From an uncultured Sphingomonas sp. (lineage in GTDB: Bacteria > Pseudomonadota > Alphaproteobacteria > Sphingomonadales > Sphingomonadaceae): a stretch of DNA of 33,666 nucleotides. Shown in pieces: positions 1 to 7,484 of the stretch. Below the pieces are notes generated by a model that made no database searches, had not been told where the DNA came from, and worked only from the letters and a program-made list of their open reading frames with translations. The stretch lies in the NCBI RefSeq assembly GCF_913062585.1, contig NZ_CAJXWX010000034.1, positions 1 to 33,666 of the forward strand, read 5' to 3'. The position numbers were made by a program, and so were the translations under genes. Positions within the stretch are counted from its first letter, which is position 1; each line of letters begins with the position of its first letter.

Positions 1-39
1 CTCTATTCGTCGGCAGCGTCAGATGTGTATAAGAGACAG
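1..39 (+). other. Illumina Nextera adapter remnant (not genomic)
   Basis: Bases 7-39 are identical to the Nextera read-1 transposase adapter: 7-20 is TCGTCGGCAGCGTC and 21-39 is the 19-base mosaic end AGATGTGTATAAGAGACAG. Bases 1-6 (CTCTAT) match the tail of the i5 index S502 (CTCTCTAT), which sits directly before the adapter in a library molecule. Genomic sequence therefore starts at about base 40. An open frame that reads through the adapter begins with MCIRDS, a known adapter artefact. Confidence 0.97.
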
Positions 40-204
40 CATCGACACCGCGACCTGGGGTTCGGGCGTGCTGGGCGCGTGGGTAGTGGCGCTAGGCCGC
101 GTATCGGCCCCGCACGCCGATAGCCCCAGAGCCAGAAGCCCGGCCGCCCCGATACGCAGGCCGCCGTTCGATACTCGCTTCGTCACCGCCTTACCCCGCT
201 GCAC
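40..204 (-). CDS. Putative lipoprotein, N-terminal fragment cut by contig end
   Basis: The first 55 residues of a minus-strand protein that runs off the contig into adapter. The N-terminus has basic residues, a hydrophobic stretch (about 18-30) and a lipobox LSAC, so Cys31 is the probable lipidated residue of an exported lipoprotein. The segment after the cysteine is rich in Thr, Pro and Ala, typical of a linker. I chose the GTG at 204 because an AAGGA sits 7 bases upstream of it. A second GTG at 186 would place the cysteine at residue 25. The functional domain is missing, so no role can be given. It is transcribed in the same direction as nadB but separated from it by 220 bases containing a palindromic repeat. 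Confidence 0.6.
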
Positions 205-301
205 CTGGGCATCCTTACGTGTTGACCGAATGGGGGAAATCCCTCCGCACAGGGCTTGCGACGAAAGGCCGCTGCGACGCGATAAGATGCGAAACACAGG
301 A

Positions 302-422
302 AATTCCTCCCCTGGAAGGGGAGGTGTCAGGCGCCAGCCTGACGGAGGGGTGTCGCGCCATCGAGAGGGGGACACCCCTCCGACGCGCTACGCGCGCCAC
401 CTTCCCTTCCAGGGGAGGAATT
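302..422. repeat. Composite palindromic repeat (REPIN-like), copy A
   Basis: The outer arms 302-326 and 398-422 are 25-bp inverted repeats with one mismatch, and each arm is itself a near-hairpin of the CCTCCCC...GGGGAGG type. Inside are a 7-bp hairpin (326-332 with 337-343) and an 11-bp inverted pair, GGAGGGGTGTC at 344-354 against GACACCCCTCC at 371-381. The element ends 2 bases from the nadB stop codon. Copy B at 28287-28424 has the same architecture and the same 11-bp inner motif. It has no coding capacity of its own. Confidence 0.85.
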
Positions 423-424
423 CC

Positions 425-2002
425 TCACGGGATCAGGATCGTGTCCACCGCCTCGGGCAGCATGTCGGGATAGTCGCGCGTATAGTGCAGCCCCCGGCTC
501 TCCTTGCGATGGAGCGCGCAGCGGACGATGAGTTCGGCGGTCTGGAGCAGGTTGCGCAGCTCGATCAGGTCGGGCGTGACGCGGAAATGGCCGTAATAGT
601 CGTTCACCTCGTCGGTCAGCATCCGGATGCGGTGCTGCGCGCGCTCCAGCCGCTTGGTGGTGCGCACGATGCCGACATAATTCCACATGAAGCGGCGGAT
701 CTCGGTCCAGTTCTGCTTGATGACCACCTCTTCGTCCGAGTCCGTGACGCGGCTTTCGTCCCAGGGGCGGATCGCGGGCGGCGGGGGCAGCTCGTCCCAA
801 TGCGCGGCGATATGGTTGGCGCACGCCTCGCCATAGACGAAGCATTCGAGGAGGGAATTGGAGGCGAGGCGGTTGGCGCCGTGCAGCCCCGACTGCGTCA
901 CCTCGCCCGCCGCATAGAGGCCGGGCAGGTCGGTGCGCCCGTCGCGGTCCACGATGACGCCGCCACAGGTATAATGCTGGGCGGGGACGACCGGGATCGG
1001 CTGCACCGTCATGTCGATGCCGAGGCTCAGCAGCTTTTCGTGGATGTTGGGGAAATGCTCGCGCACAAAGGCGGGCGGCTGGTGGCTAATGTCGAGATGG
1101 ACATAGTCCAGGCCCAGCCGCTTGATCTCATGGTCGATCGCGCGCGCCACGATGTCGCGCGGGGCCAGTTCGGTGCGGGGATCGAAATCGGGCATGAAGC
1201 GGTGGCCGGTCTCGGGGATCTTCAGATGCCCGCCCTCGCCGCGAACCGCCTCGGTAATCAGGAAATTCTTGACCTGGGTATTGTAGAGGCAGGTCGGGTG
1301 AAACTGCATGAACTCCATGTTGGAGACGCGCGCGCCTGCCCGCCACGCCATGGCGATGCCGTCGCCGGTCGCCCCCTTGGGCGCGGTGGAGAATTGATAG
1401 GTGCGTCCCGCGCCCCCGGTCGCCAGGATCGTCGCGCGCGCCTTGTGCAGCACCACGCGGCCCGTCCGCCGGTCGACCGCATAGATGCCCCAGACATGGC
1501 CCGCGCCCGAATAGCGCATCTCATGGCGGCTGGTCGCCAGGTCGATCGCGACCTGATCGGGGACCATGGTGATATTGGGGTGCGCGTCCGCCGCCTTCAG
1601 CAGCGCGTCGAGCACGGCCCAGCCGGTCGCGTCGGCGACATGCACGATGCGGCGATGCGAATGCCCGCCCTCGCGCGTCAGGTGCAGCATATTGCCCTCG
1701 GTCGCGAAGGGCACACCCAGCTTCTGCAGGCGTTCGATCGCGGCGGGGGCGTTCTCGACGACGAACTCGACGGTGGCGCGGTCGTTCAGCCCGGCGCCCG
1801 CAACCATCGTATCCTCGATATGGCTCTCGAACGTGTCGCCGGGTTCGAGCACGGCGGCGATCCCGCCCTGCGCCCAGGCGGTCGAGCCCTCGTTGAGCTT
1901 GCCCTTGGCCAGCACCGTGACCTTGAACCGATCGGCGAGATTCAGCGCCGCGGTCAGCCCGGCCGCGCCCGACCCCACGATCAGGATATCGGAATCGGTC
2001 AT
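425..2002 (-). CDS. nadB: L-aspartate oxidase NadB
   Basis: A 525-residue flavoprotein that oxidises L-aspartate to iminoaspartate, the first step of de novo NAD synthesis, with NadA and NadC completing quinolinate and NaMN formation. The FAD-binding GSGAAG lies at residues 10-15. STAWAQGGIA follows near residue 40, the active-site region MQFHPTCLYN lies mid-protein, and the family signature SGLHGANRLASNSLLEC lies at about 368-384. The C-terminal third is the helical domain typical of the fumarate reductase/aspartate oxidase family. The length is normal. The open frame extends 55 codons further upstream, but ATG 2002 is chosen because AAGGAG precedes it by 7 bases and the flavin fold starts right there. 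It is divergent from the TonB gene (112-base gap). nadA and nadC are not in the window. Confidence 0.97.
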   Translation of the reverse strand: MTDSDILIVGSGAAGLTAALNLADRFKVTVLAKGKLNEGSTAWAQGGIAAVLEPGDTFESHIEDTMVAGAGLNDRATVEFVVENAPAAIERLQKLGVPFATEGNMLHLTREGGHSHRRIVHVADATGWAVLDALLKAADAHPNITMVPDQVAIDLATSRHEMRYSGAGHVWGIYAVDRRTGRVVLHKARATILATGGAGRTYQFSTAPKGATGDGIAMAWRAGARVSNMEFMQFHPTCLYNTQVKNFLITEAVRGEGGHLKIPETGHRFMPDFDPRTELAPRDIVARAIDHEIKRLGLDYVHLDISHQPPAFVREHFPNIHEKLLSLGIDMTVQPIPVVPAQHYTCGGVIVDRDGRTDLPGLYAAGEVTQSGLHGANRLASNSLLECFVYGEACANHIAAHWDELPPPPAIRPWDESRVTDSDEEVVIKQNWTEIRRFMWNYVGIVRTTKRLERAQHRIRMLTDEVNDYYGHFRVTPDLIELRNLLQTAELIVRCALHRKESRGLHYTRDYPDMLPEAVDTILIP

Positions 2003-2114
2003 GCGCAGGCTCCTTGGGGCGCGGGGGTCATGGCGTACCCTCTGGCACGGACGCGGGGCGGGGGACAGGGGGTAACGCCTTGCCGAGCATGGCGGGGCTT
2101 CCCACCTCCCGGCG

Positions 2115-2858
2115 ATGACGCTGGCCCGGCCCGATTGGCGCGACCGTCTGCGCGCCGCCATTCCCACGGGTCTGATCGTGGGTGCGATGGGCTATGCGCT
2201 GGTCGTCGGGCTGGGCTTCGTGCCGCCGCTGCCGGTCACGACGGAGGCGCTGAACAGCTTCGACGTGAAGCCGCCCGCGCCGCCGCCGCCGCGCATCCAG
2301 CCCAAACGGGTGCAGACGCACCGCCCGCGCGGGGCTGCGGCGCCGCCCAATCTCCGTTCGCAGGCGACCGAGGTCGTCGCACCGCCGCCGGTCGTGGTTC
2401 TACCGCCCGTCTCGCCGGTCGTCGTCGCGCCCGTCGCGGGTACGGGCGTGCAGGCCAGCCAGGGCGCGTCCGACAAGCCCGGTCCCGGCACCGGCGCGGG
2501 CGGAATCGGTAACGGTCGGGGCAGCGGCGGGGCGGGGGATGGCGACGGCTATGGCGACGACACGCCCCCGCGCCGGATCAAGGGGCGGATCAAGGATTCG
2601 GACTATCCCGAAGCGGCGGCGGAGGCCGGTGCGAGCGGCAGCGTAACGGTGCGCTATTTCGTCAATGTGGATGGCCGGGTCAGCGGCTGCGTCGTGACGC
2701 GGAGCAGCGGCAATGCGGCGCTGGACGAAACGACCTGCCGATTGATCGAGCAGCGTTATCGTTACGACCCCTCGCGCGATGCGGATGGGCGGCCGGTGCG
2801 GTCGATCATCGTGGTCAGCCAGGATTGGGTGCTGGAACGGGCGTCGGCGGAGCGGTGA
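2115..2858 (+). CDS. TonB-family energy transducer
   Basis: A 247-residue protein with classic TonB layout: a short cytoplasmic N-terminus, one membrane anchor at about residues 14-36, a long Pro- and Val-rich periplasmic spacer (about 50-110), a Gly-rich stretch (about 120-148), and a C-terminal TonB domain from about residue 155 (SDYPEAAAEAGASGSVTVRY) to the end. TonB proteins couple the proton-motive force, through ExbB/ExbD, to outer-membrane receptors. No exbB, exbD or receptor gene is adjacent, so its partners are unknown and it may be one of several paralogues. The start ATG 2115 leaves only a few residues before the anchor, but no strong ribosome-binding site is visible. Confidence 0.88.
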   Translation: MTLARPDWRDRLRAAIPTGLIVGAMGYALVVGLGFVPPLPVTTEALNSFDVKPPAPPPPRIQPKRVQTHRPRGAAAPPNLRSQATEVVAPPPVVVLPPVSPVVVAPVAGTGVQASQGASDKPGPGTGAGGIGNGRGSGGAGDGDGYGDDTPPRRIKGRIKDSDYPEAAAEAGASGSVTVRYFVNVDGRVSGCVVTRSSGNAALDETTCRLIEQRYRYDPSRDADGRPVRSIIVVSQDWVLERASAER

Positions 2859-2888
2859 TTGGGTTTTGGGGCGAGGGCGGGGCGTGGG

Positions 2889-3112
2889 CTTCGACTTCGC
2901 TCAGCCTGAACGGGGTTGGGTTTTTTGGTTCGCGCGGAGGCGCGGAGGACGCGGAGGTGTCCGGCGACTGGCGATCAAATCCTCCGCCTCAAACGTCGAT
3001 AATGGCAGGCTGTGCGTAAGAGCGGAGTACGACACCTCCGCGTCCTCCGCGCCTCCGCGCGAACAAAATCTTCTAACCCGACCCCCGTTCAGTCTGAGCG
3101 AAGGCCAAGGCC
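2889..3112. repeat. Long inverted repeat with 33-bp perfect arms
   Basis: Fills nearly all of the gap between the convergent TonB and ABC-ATPase genes. Bases 2929-2961 and 3031-3063 are perfect 33-bp inverted repeats made of a GCGGAGG-type motif repeated three times per arm, around a 69-base loop. The similarity extends outward imperfectly: TTCGCTCAGCCTGAACGGGG on the left corresponds to the reverse complement of the region 3083-3102 on the right. The loop shows no coding signal. RNA from either strand could form a large hairpin and act as a bidirectional 3' boundary. It has no T-tract like an intrinsic terminator. Confidence 0.85.
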
Positions 3113-3123
3113 AAGGGAATCCC

Positions 3124-4056
3124 TTACGCTCCAACACTCCGCGTCAGCGACAGGAACACGTCCTCCAGATCGGCTTCCTTGGTCGAGACGTCGACGATCC
3201 CGAACCCGTCCGCCTGCACCGCCGCCAGCACCTGGCCGGCATTCACCTTGTCCTTGGCATAGGTGATTTCCAGCGTGCGGCTGCCCTTCAGGACGATCTT
3301 GCCGAAGCTGGCATGGTCGGGCACCGCGCCCACATCGCGGTCGACCGTCACCGCGACCACCTTCTCCTGCGCCTTGCCGACCAGTTCGCGGGTCGGCTCG
3401 TTGGCGACCAGGCGACCATGGTTGATGATCGCGATCCGGTCGCACAGCTCCTCGGCCTCTTCCAGATAGTGGGTGGTCAGCACCACCGTCACGCCCTGCT
3501 CGTTCAATTGCCGGACATAGGCCCAGAGCTGCTGGCGAAGCTCGATATCGACGCCCGCCGTCGGCTCGTCGAGGACGAGGACGGGCGGCGAATGGACCAT
3601 GGCTTTCGCGACCATCAACCGGCGCTTCATGCCGCCGGACAGGGTGCGCGAATAGGCGTTCGCCTTGTCCTCCAGATGGACCGCGCGCAGCAGCTCCATC
3701 GACCGCCGCTGCGCCTTGGGCACGCCGTACAGCCCGCCCTGGATCTCCAGCGTTTCCAGCGGCGTGAAGAAGGGGTCGAACAGGATTTCCTGGTTGACGA
3801 TGCCGATCGACGCCTTGGCATTGCGCGGATGCTGGTCGATGTCGAAGCCCCAGATCGACGCCGCGCCTTCGGTCTTCATCACCAGCCCCGCCAGGATGTT
3901 GATGAGCGTCGACTTGCCCGCGCCGTTCGGCCCCAGCAGCCCGAAAATCTGCCCCCGCGGCACGTCGAAGCTGACCCCGTCGAGCGCGCGCTTGCCGCCC
4001 TGATAGGTTTTGGCGATGCCCTGGATCGAGATGGCGGCTTCGGTGGATGCGGTCAT
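3124..4056 (-). CDS. ABC transporter ATP-binding protein, YadG-like
   Basis: A 310-residue ATPase of the ABC-2 export class. Walker A is GPNGAGKST, the signature is LSGGMKRR, Walker B is VLVLDEPTAGVD and the H-loop region is TTHYLEEAEEL. The sequence from Walker A to the H-loop closely follows E. coli YadG, including NAKASIGIVNQE and DEPTAGVDIELR. The C-terminal 80 residues form the accessory domain seen in such exporters. The substrate is unknown. No permease gene is adjacent: downstream lies the inverted repeat and then a convergent TonB gene, so the membrane partner must be encoded elsewhere. ATG 4056 is preferred over the 52-codon upstream extension because the conserved fold begins about 10 residues after it. 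Confidence 0.93.
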   Translation of the reverse strand: MTASTEAAISIQGIAKTYQGGKRALDGVSFDVPRGQIFGLLGPNGAGKSTLINILAGLVMKTEGAASIWGFDIDQHPRNAKASIGIVNQEILFDPFFTPLETLEIQGGLYGVPKAQRRSMELLRAVHLEDKANAYSRTLSGGMKRRLMVAKAMVHSPPVLVLDEPTAGVDIELRQQLWAYVRQLNEQGVTVVLTTHYLEEAEELCDRIAIINHGRLVANEPTRELVGKAQEKVVAVTVDRDVGAVPDHASFGKIVLKGSRTLEITYAKDKVNAGQVLAAVQADGFGIVDVSTKEADLEDVFLSLTRSVGA

Positions 4057-4144
4057 GGCCCCTGCGATAGGCCTGTGACGGGGACAGGCCAAGCCGGTTT
4101 TCGGGAATTGCACGGGGCCGCACGCCTTGCTATCGCCCGAGGCT

Positions 4145-4378
4145 ATGTTGCCGCCGCCCGAAATCACCCGCGTCACCCAGACCCGCGTCGCTTGCGACGG
4201 TGCCACCGACATTCCGGGCGGCGCCGCGCTCGGCCACCCGCGCGTGTGGTTGCAGATCGATGAGACGGGCTATGTCGATTGCGGCTATTGTGATCGCCGT
4301 TTCGTGCTGATCGGTGGCCCGGCGGATGGGGTGAACCAGGCAACGCTGCCGGATCACGGCGACGGCGCGGGGCGTTAA
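4145..4378 (+). CDS. Small zinc-finger (zf-CHCC, NDUFS6-like) protein
   Basis: A 77-residue protein with the zf-CHCC pattern Cys17, His31, Cys46, Cys49 inside the conserved context GHPRVWLQID and GYVDCGYCDRRFVL. This matches the bacterial relatives of the mitochondrial complex I subunit NDUFS6, common in alphaproteobacteria, and probably binds one zinc. The exact role in bacteria is not settled. I chose the ATG at 4145; an in-frame TTG at 4127 would add six residues. It is divergent from the ABC ATPase with an 88-base gap. Confidence 0.85.
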   Translation: MLPPPEITRVTQTRVACDGATDIPGGAALGHPRVWLQIDETGYVDCGYCDRRFVLIGGPADGVNQATLPDHGDGAGR

Positions 4379-4390
4379 CTGAGACTCACG

Positions 4391-4412
4391 CCCCTCCCGC
4401 CTGCGGGAGGGG
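4391..4412. repeat. Perfect GC-rich hairpin
   Basis: CCCCTCCCGC at 4391-4400 pairs exactly with GCGGGAGGGG at 4403-4412 around a 2-base loop. It lies between the zinc-finger gene and tldD. It is not followed by a T-run, so it is a weak terminator candidate. It resembles a single arm of the larger palindromic repeats at 302-422 and 28287-28424. Confidence 0.6.
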
Positions 4413-4472
4413 AGAAGAAGGAAATGCCGGCGGGCGATTTCAAACCTTTGCCGGCCTCCCTATATCAGGTGG

Positions 4473-5903
4473 ATGACCGCCACCGATCCCCGCTCGTTCC
4501 TCTACCGCGATACGCTGGACCCCGACGCCGCGCTGCGCCTCACCGCCAGCGCCCTGTCACGCGCCGACGATGGCGAGCTCTACCTTCAATATAAGCGCTC
4601 GGAAGCGTTTGGCTTCGACGACGGCCGGCTGAAGACGGCCAGCTACGACACCCATTCGGGTTTCGGCCTGCGCGCGGTGTCGGGCGAGATGACCGCCTTC
4701 GCCCATGCCAATGAGCTGTCCGAGGCCGCGATCCAGCGCGCCGCGCAGACCATGGCGCTGATCGACCCCGCCAAGGGCGCCGCCGCACCGCCGCCGCAGG
4801 GGACCAACCGGCACCTCTACACCGCGACCGATCCGCTCGACCTGATCCCCTTTGCCGAGAAGGTGTCGCTCTGCCAGACGATCGACGCCGCCGCCCGCGC
4901 GCGCGATCCCCGCGTGGTGCAGGTGTCGGTCGGCCTGTCGGGCAGTTGGAGCGTGGTCGAGATCGTCCGCGCCGACGGCTTCGTCGCCACCGATGTCCGG
5001 CCGCTGGTGCGGCTGAACATCTCGGTCGTGGTCGAGCAGAATGGACGGCGCGAGACGGGCAGCTTCGGGATGGGCGGGCGCTATCTCTACGACCGGCTGG
5101 TGGCGCGCGAGACGTGGGAGCGGGGCATCGACGTCGCGTTGAATCAGGCGCTGGTCAATCTCGACTCGGTCGCGGCACCGGCGGGCGAGATGACCGTGCT
5201 GCTCGGTCCCGGCTGGCCCGGCGTGCTGCTGCACGAGGCGATCGGGCACGGGCTGGAGGGTGATTTCAACCGCAAGGGCACCTCGGCCTTTTCGGGTCGC
5301 ATCGGCGAGCGGGTTGCGGCGCCCGGCGTCACCGTGGTCGATGACGGCAGTCTTGCCGACCGGCGCGGGTCGCTGTCGATCGACGATGAAGGCACACCGA
5401 CGCGCGAAGTGGTGCTGATCGAGGACGGCATCCTGAAAGGCTATATGCAGGACCGGCTCAACGCCCGGCTGATGGGCGTGGCGCCGACCGGCAATGGCCG
5501 CCGCGAGAGCTTCGCGCACGCACCCATGCCGCGCATGACCAACACCTTCATGAAGGGCGGGCAGGACGATCCGGCCGAGCTGCTGTCGCGGGTGAAGAAC
5601 GGCATCTTCGCCAAGTCCTTCGGCGGCGGGCAGGTGGACATCGTGTCGGGCAAGTTCGTCTTCTCCTGCACCGAGGCGTACCGGATCGAGAACGGGAAGC
5701 TCGGCGCGCCGATCAAGGGCGCGACGCTGATCGGCGACGGGCCGAGCGTGCTGACCAGGGTGACGGGCATCGGCAACGACTTCGCGCTGGACGAGGGCAT
5801 CGGTGTGTGCGGCAAGGGCGGGCAGAGCGTGCCGGCGGGCGTCGGCCAGCCGACCTTGCTGGTCGAGGGGCTGACGGTCGGCGGCACTGCGCTGGCGGCC
5901 TGA
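4473..5903 (+). CDS. tldD: Metalloprotease TldD
   Basis: A 476-residue TldD of normal length. TldD forms a heterodimer with TldE/PmbA and degrades unfolded peptides or processes small peptides in the cytoplasm. The zinc-binding HExxxH motif is HEAIGH at residues 254-259 in the conserved block VLLHEAIGHGLEGDFNRKG. The downstream block FVFSCTEAYRIENGKL carries the conserved cysteine region of the family. The start ATG 4473 is preceded by an AGGTGG-like site and agrees with the usual N-terminus. No tldE/pmbA is in the window. It converges on the initiating transferase gene with only 15 bases between stops. Confidence 0.96.
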   Translation: MTATDPRSFLYRDTLDPDAALRLTASALSRADDGELYLQYKRSEAFGFDDGRLKTASYDTHSGFGLRAVSGEMTAFAHANELSEAAIQRAAQTMALIDPAKGAAAPPPQGTNRHLYTATDPLDLIPFAEKVSLCQTIDAAARARDPRVVQVSVGLSGSWSVVEIVRADGFVATDVRPLVRLNISVVVEQNGRRETGSFGMGGRYLYDRLVARETWERGIDVALNQALVNLDSVAAPAGEMTVLLGPGWPGVLLHEAIGHGLEGDFNRKGTSAFSGRIGERVAAPGVTVVDDGSLADRRGSLSIDDEGTPTREVVLIEDGILKGYMQDRLNARLMGVAPTGNGRRESFAHAPMPRMTNTFMKGGQDDPAELLSRVKNGIFAKSFGGGQVDIVSGKFVFSCTEAYRIENGKLGAPIKGATLIGDGPSVLTRVTGIGNDFALDEGIGVCGKGGQSVPAGVGQPTLLVEGLTVGGTALAA

Positions 5904-5918
5904 GCCGAGGGCTACGGA

Positions 5919-7301
5919 TCAGAAGACCTGGGGGCCGAACAGGACCAGGACGGTGCGGAGCAGGATGACGCAGTCCTTCCACACGGTCCAGCGATGGGCA
6001 TATTCCAGGTCGGAAATCAGCCGGTTCTCCAGGTCCGAGCGATGCTCGGTCGGCCCACGAAAGCCGCGAACCTGGGCCAGGCCGGTCAGGCCCGGCTTGA
6101 CCGCATGCCGATCCCAGTAGCGCGAATCGACTTCCCAGAAGAGCTGGTGCGATACCTTCGATCCCAGCGCATGGGGGCGGGGGCCGACGATGCTCATCTC
6201 GCCCTTCAGCACGTTGAACAGCTGGGGCAGCTCGTCCAGGCTGGAACTGCGCAGAAAATGGCCGACCTTGGTGACTCGGTTGTCGTTGCGGGTGGTGGCG
6301 CGATCGCCGTCCGTATCGCAGAGCTCGGCGCGCATCGTGCGGAACTTGTAGATGTTGAACTGGCGATTCTGGCGCCCGATGCGCGGCTGGACGAACAGGA
6401 TGGGGCCGGGGCTGCTCAGCCGCACCGCCAGCATGATCAGGGCGAGCAGCGGCAGCAGCAGGAGCAGGGTCACGCTGGCGAAGGTCAGGTCGAACAGGCG
6501 TTTCACCAGTCGCTGCGACAGCGACAGCGGCGACCGGGCAACGATCAGCGTCGGTTCGCCCTTGAAGCGCGAGGTGCCCAGCGGCATCAGCTCGATCAGT
6601 TCGGGCGTGACGATCTCGCCCTGGACATTGGCGCCGCGCAGCATCGCCGCCCAGGCGCAGCGATGCGCCGCCGTGCAATAGACGATGACACGGTCGGCGC
6701 TGCCCACGGTGCGCGCCAGCAGGTCATAGGCGGCGGGTGAACGGGTGTGCGGCTCGAAATGCGTCGCCGCATTTTCGTACACGCGCATGTTGCGGGTCGG
6801 GGGAGGCGGGGCGACGTTGTCGCAGATCACCACCACATCCCACGGTGCCATGCCCAGCAGGCGCGGACCCGACTGGGCCAGGAGCAGGCGCCCGGCGGCC
6901 AGCACCGGCGCGCCCATGACGAACATGCCGAACAGCATCACGCGCGAGATGACCGGGCCTTCCTTGAACAGGAAGCCGAGCACCACGAACAGCAGGACGG
7001 CGGCGGCCAGCGCCCGGATCGCCTTGATCCCGCTGACCATCGAATTCAGGCTGACCGCCACCGAATAGCACCGGGTCAGGCTGGCGACGAGCAGGTACAA
7101 CAGGGTGATGCCTGCGATACGCTGTTCCCCGTCATCATGCAGGACATAATGCGGCAGGGTCATATCGACGATCAGGAAACAGGCGATCAGGCAGGTCAGG
7201 TCGGTCGCGACCAGCATCGCGGCGAAGCAGACGCGCAGGTTCGAATAGGACACGGGTCCGCGTCCCTGCGTTTCGGTCACGTCGAGTGATCCCAGAGTCA
7301 C
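5919..7301 (-). CDS. Initiating polyisoprenyl-phosphate sugar-1-phosphate transferase
   Basis: A 460-residue inner-membrane enzyme of the WbaP/GumD/SpsB type, which loads the first sugar-1-phosphate onto undecaprenyl phosphate and so starts repeat-unit assembly. Four hydrophobic segments occupy roughly the first 150 residues, followed by a soluble region and a fifth membrane segment (DLTFASVTLLLLLPLLALIM). The catalytic domain contains FNIYKFRTM, SSSLDELPQLFNVLKGEMS, SIVGPRP and KPGLTGLAQVRGFRG, the hallmark blocks of bacterial sugar transferases. The likely donor is UDP-glucose or a similar hexose; this is inference. I chose GTG 7301, preceded by GGGGGA; a TTG at 7325 is less likely. It is the last gene of the operon, 183 bases after the glycanase gene, so it may also have its own promoter. 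Confidence 0.92.
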   Translation of the reverse strand: MTLGSLDVTETQGRGPVSYSNLRVCFAAMLVATDLTCLIACFLIVDMTLPHYVLHDDGEQRIAGITLLYLLVASLTRCYSVAVSLNSMVSGIKAIRALAAAVLLFVVLGFLFKEGPVISRVMLFGMFVMGAPVLAAGRLLLAQSGPRLLGMAPWDVVVICDNVAPPPPTRNMRVYENAATHFEPHTRSPAAYDLLARTVGSADRVIVYCTAAHRCAWAAMLRGANVQGEIVTPELIELMPLGTSRFKGEPTLIVARSPLSLSQRLVKRLFDLTFASVTLLLLLPLLALIMLAVRLSSPGPILFVQPRIGRQNRQFNIYKFRTMRAELCDTDGDRATTRNDNRVTKVGHFLRSSSLDELPQLFNVLKGEMSIVGPRPHALGSKVSHQLFWEVDSRYWDRHAVKPGLTGLAQVRGFRGPTEHRSDLENRLISDLEYAHRWTVWKDCVILLRTVLVLFGPQVF

Positions 7302-7484
7302 ATTTTTCCCCCGTGCGCCCGACAAATCTGTCGGCCGACCCGTGCCGACCCGGACGACAGCCCCCCTGTCTTCCGTCGATCGGCAGGTTCACGACCCGGC
7401 CATCAGTCTATGCAATCCGGGTGCGGGGCGGCACCGGGTTTTTCGCGATGCAGTGTACCATATAACAACACTGCGCCTACAGAT

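Noticed and set aside
23..2512. 829-residue plus-strand open frame starting MCIRDS
   Set aside because: Its start is adapter sequence and the rest runs antisense to nadB and into the TonB gene in another frame. nadB has clear family motifs and a good ribosome-binding site.
7425..7448. Plus-strand hairpin followed by T-run (CCGG..TGC loop GCACCGG GTTTTT)
   Set aside because: It looks like a weak terminator, but no plus-strand gene precedes it, and it has a bulge and only seven pairs.
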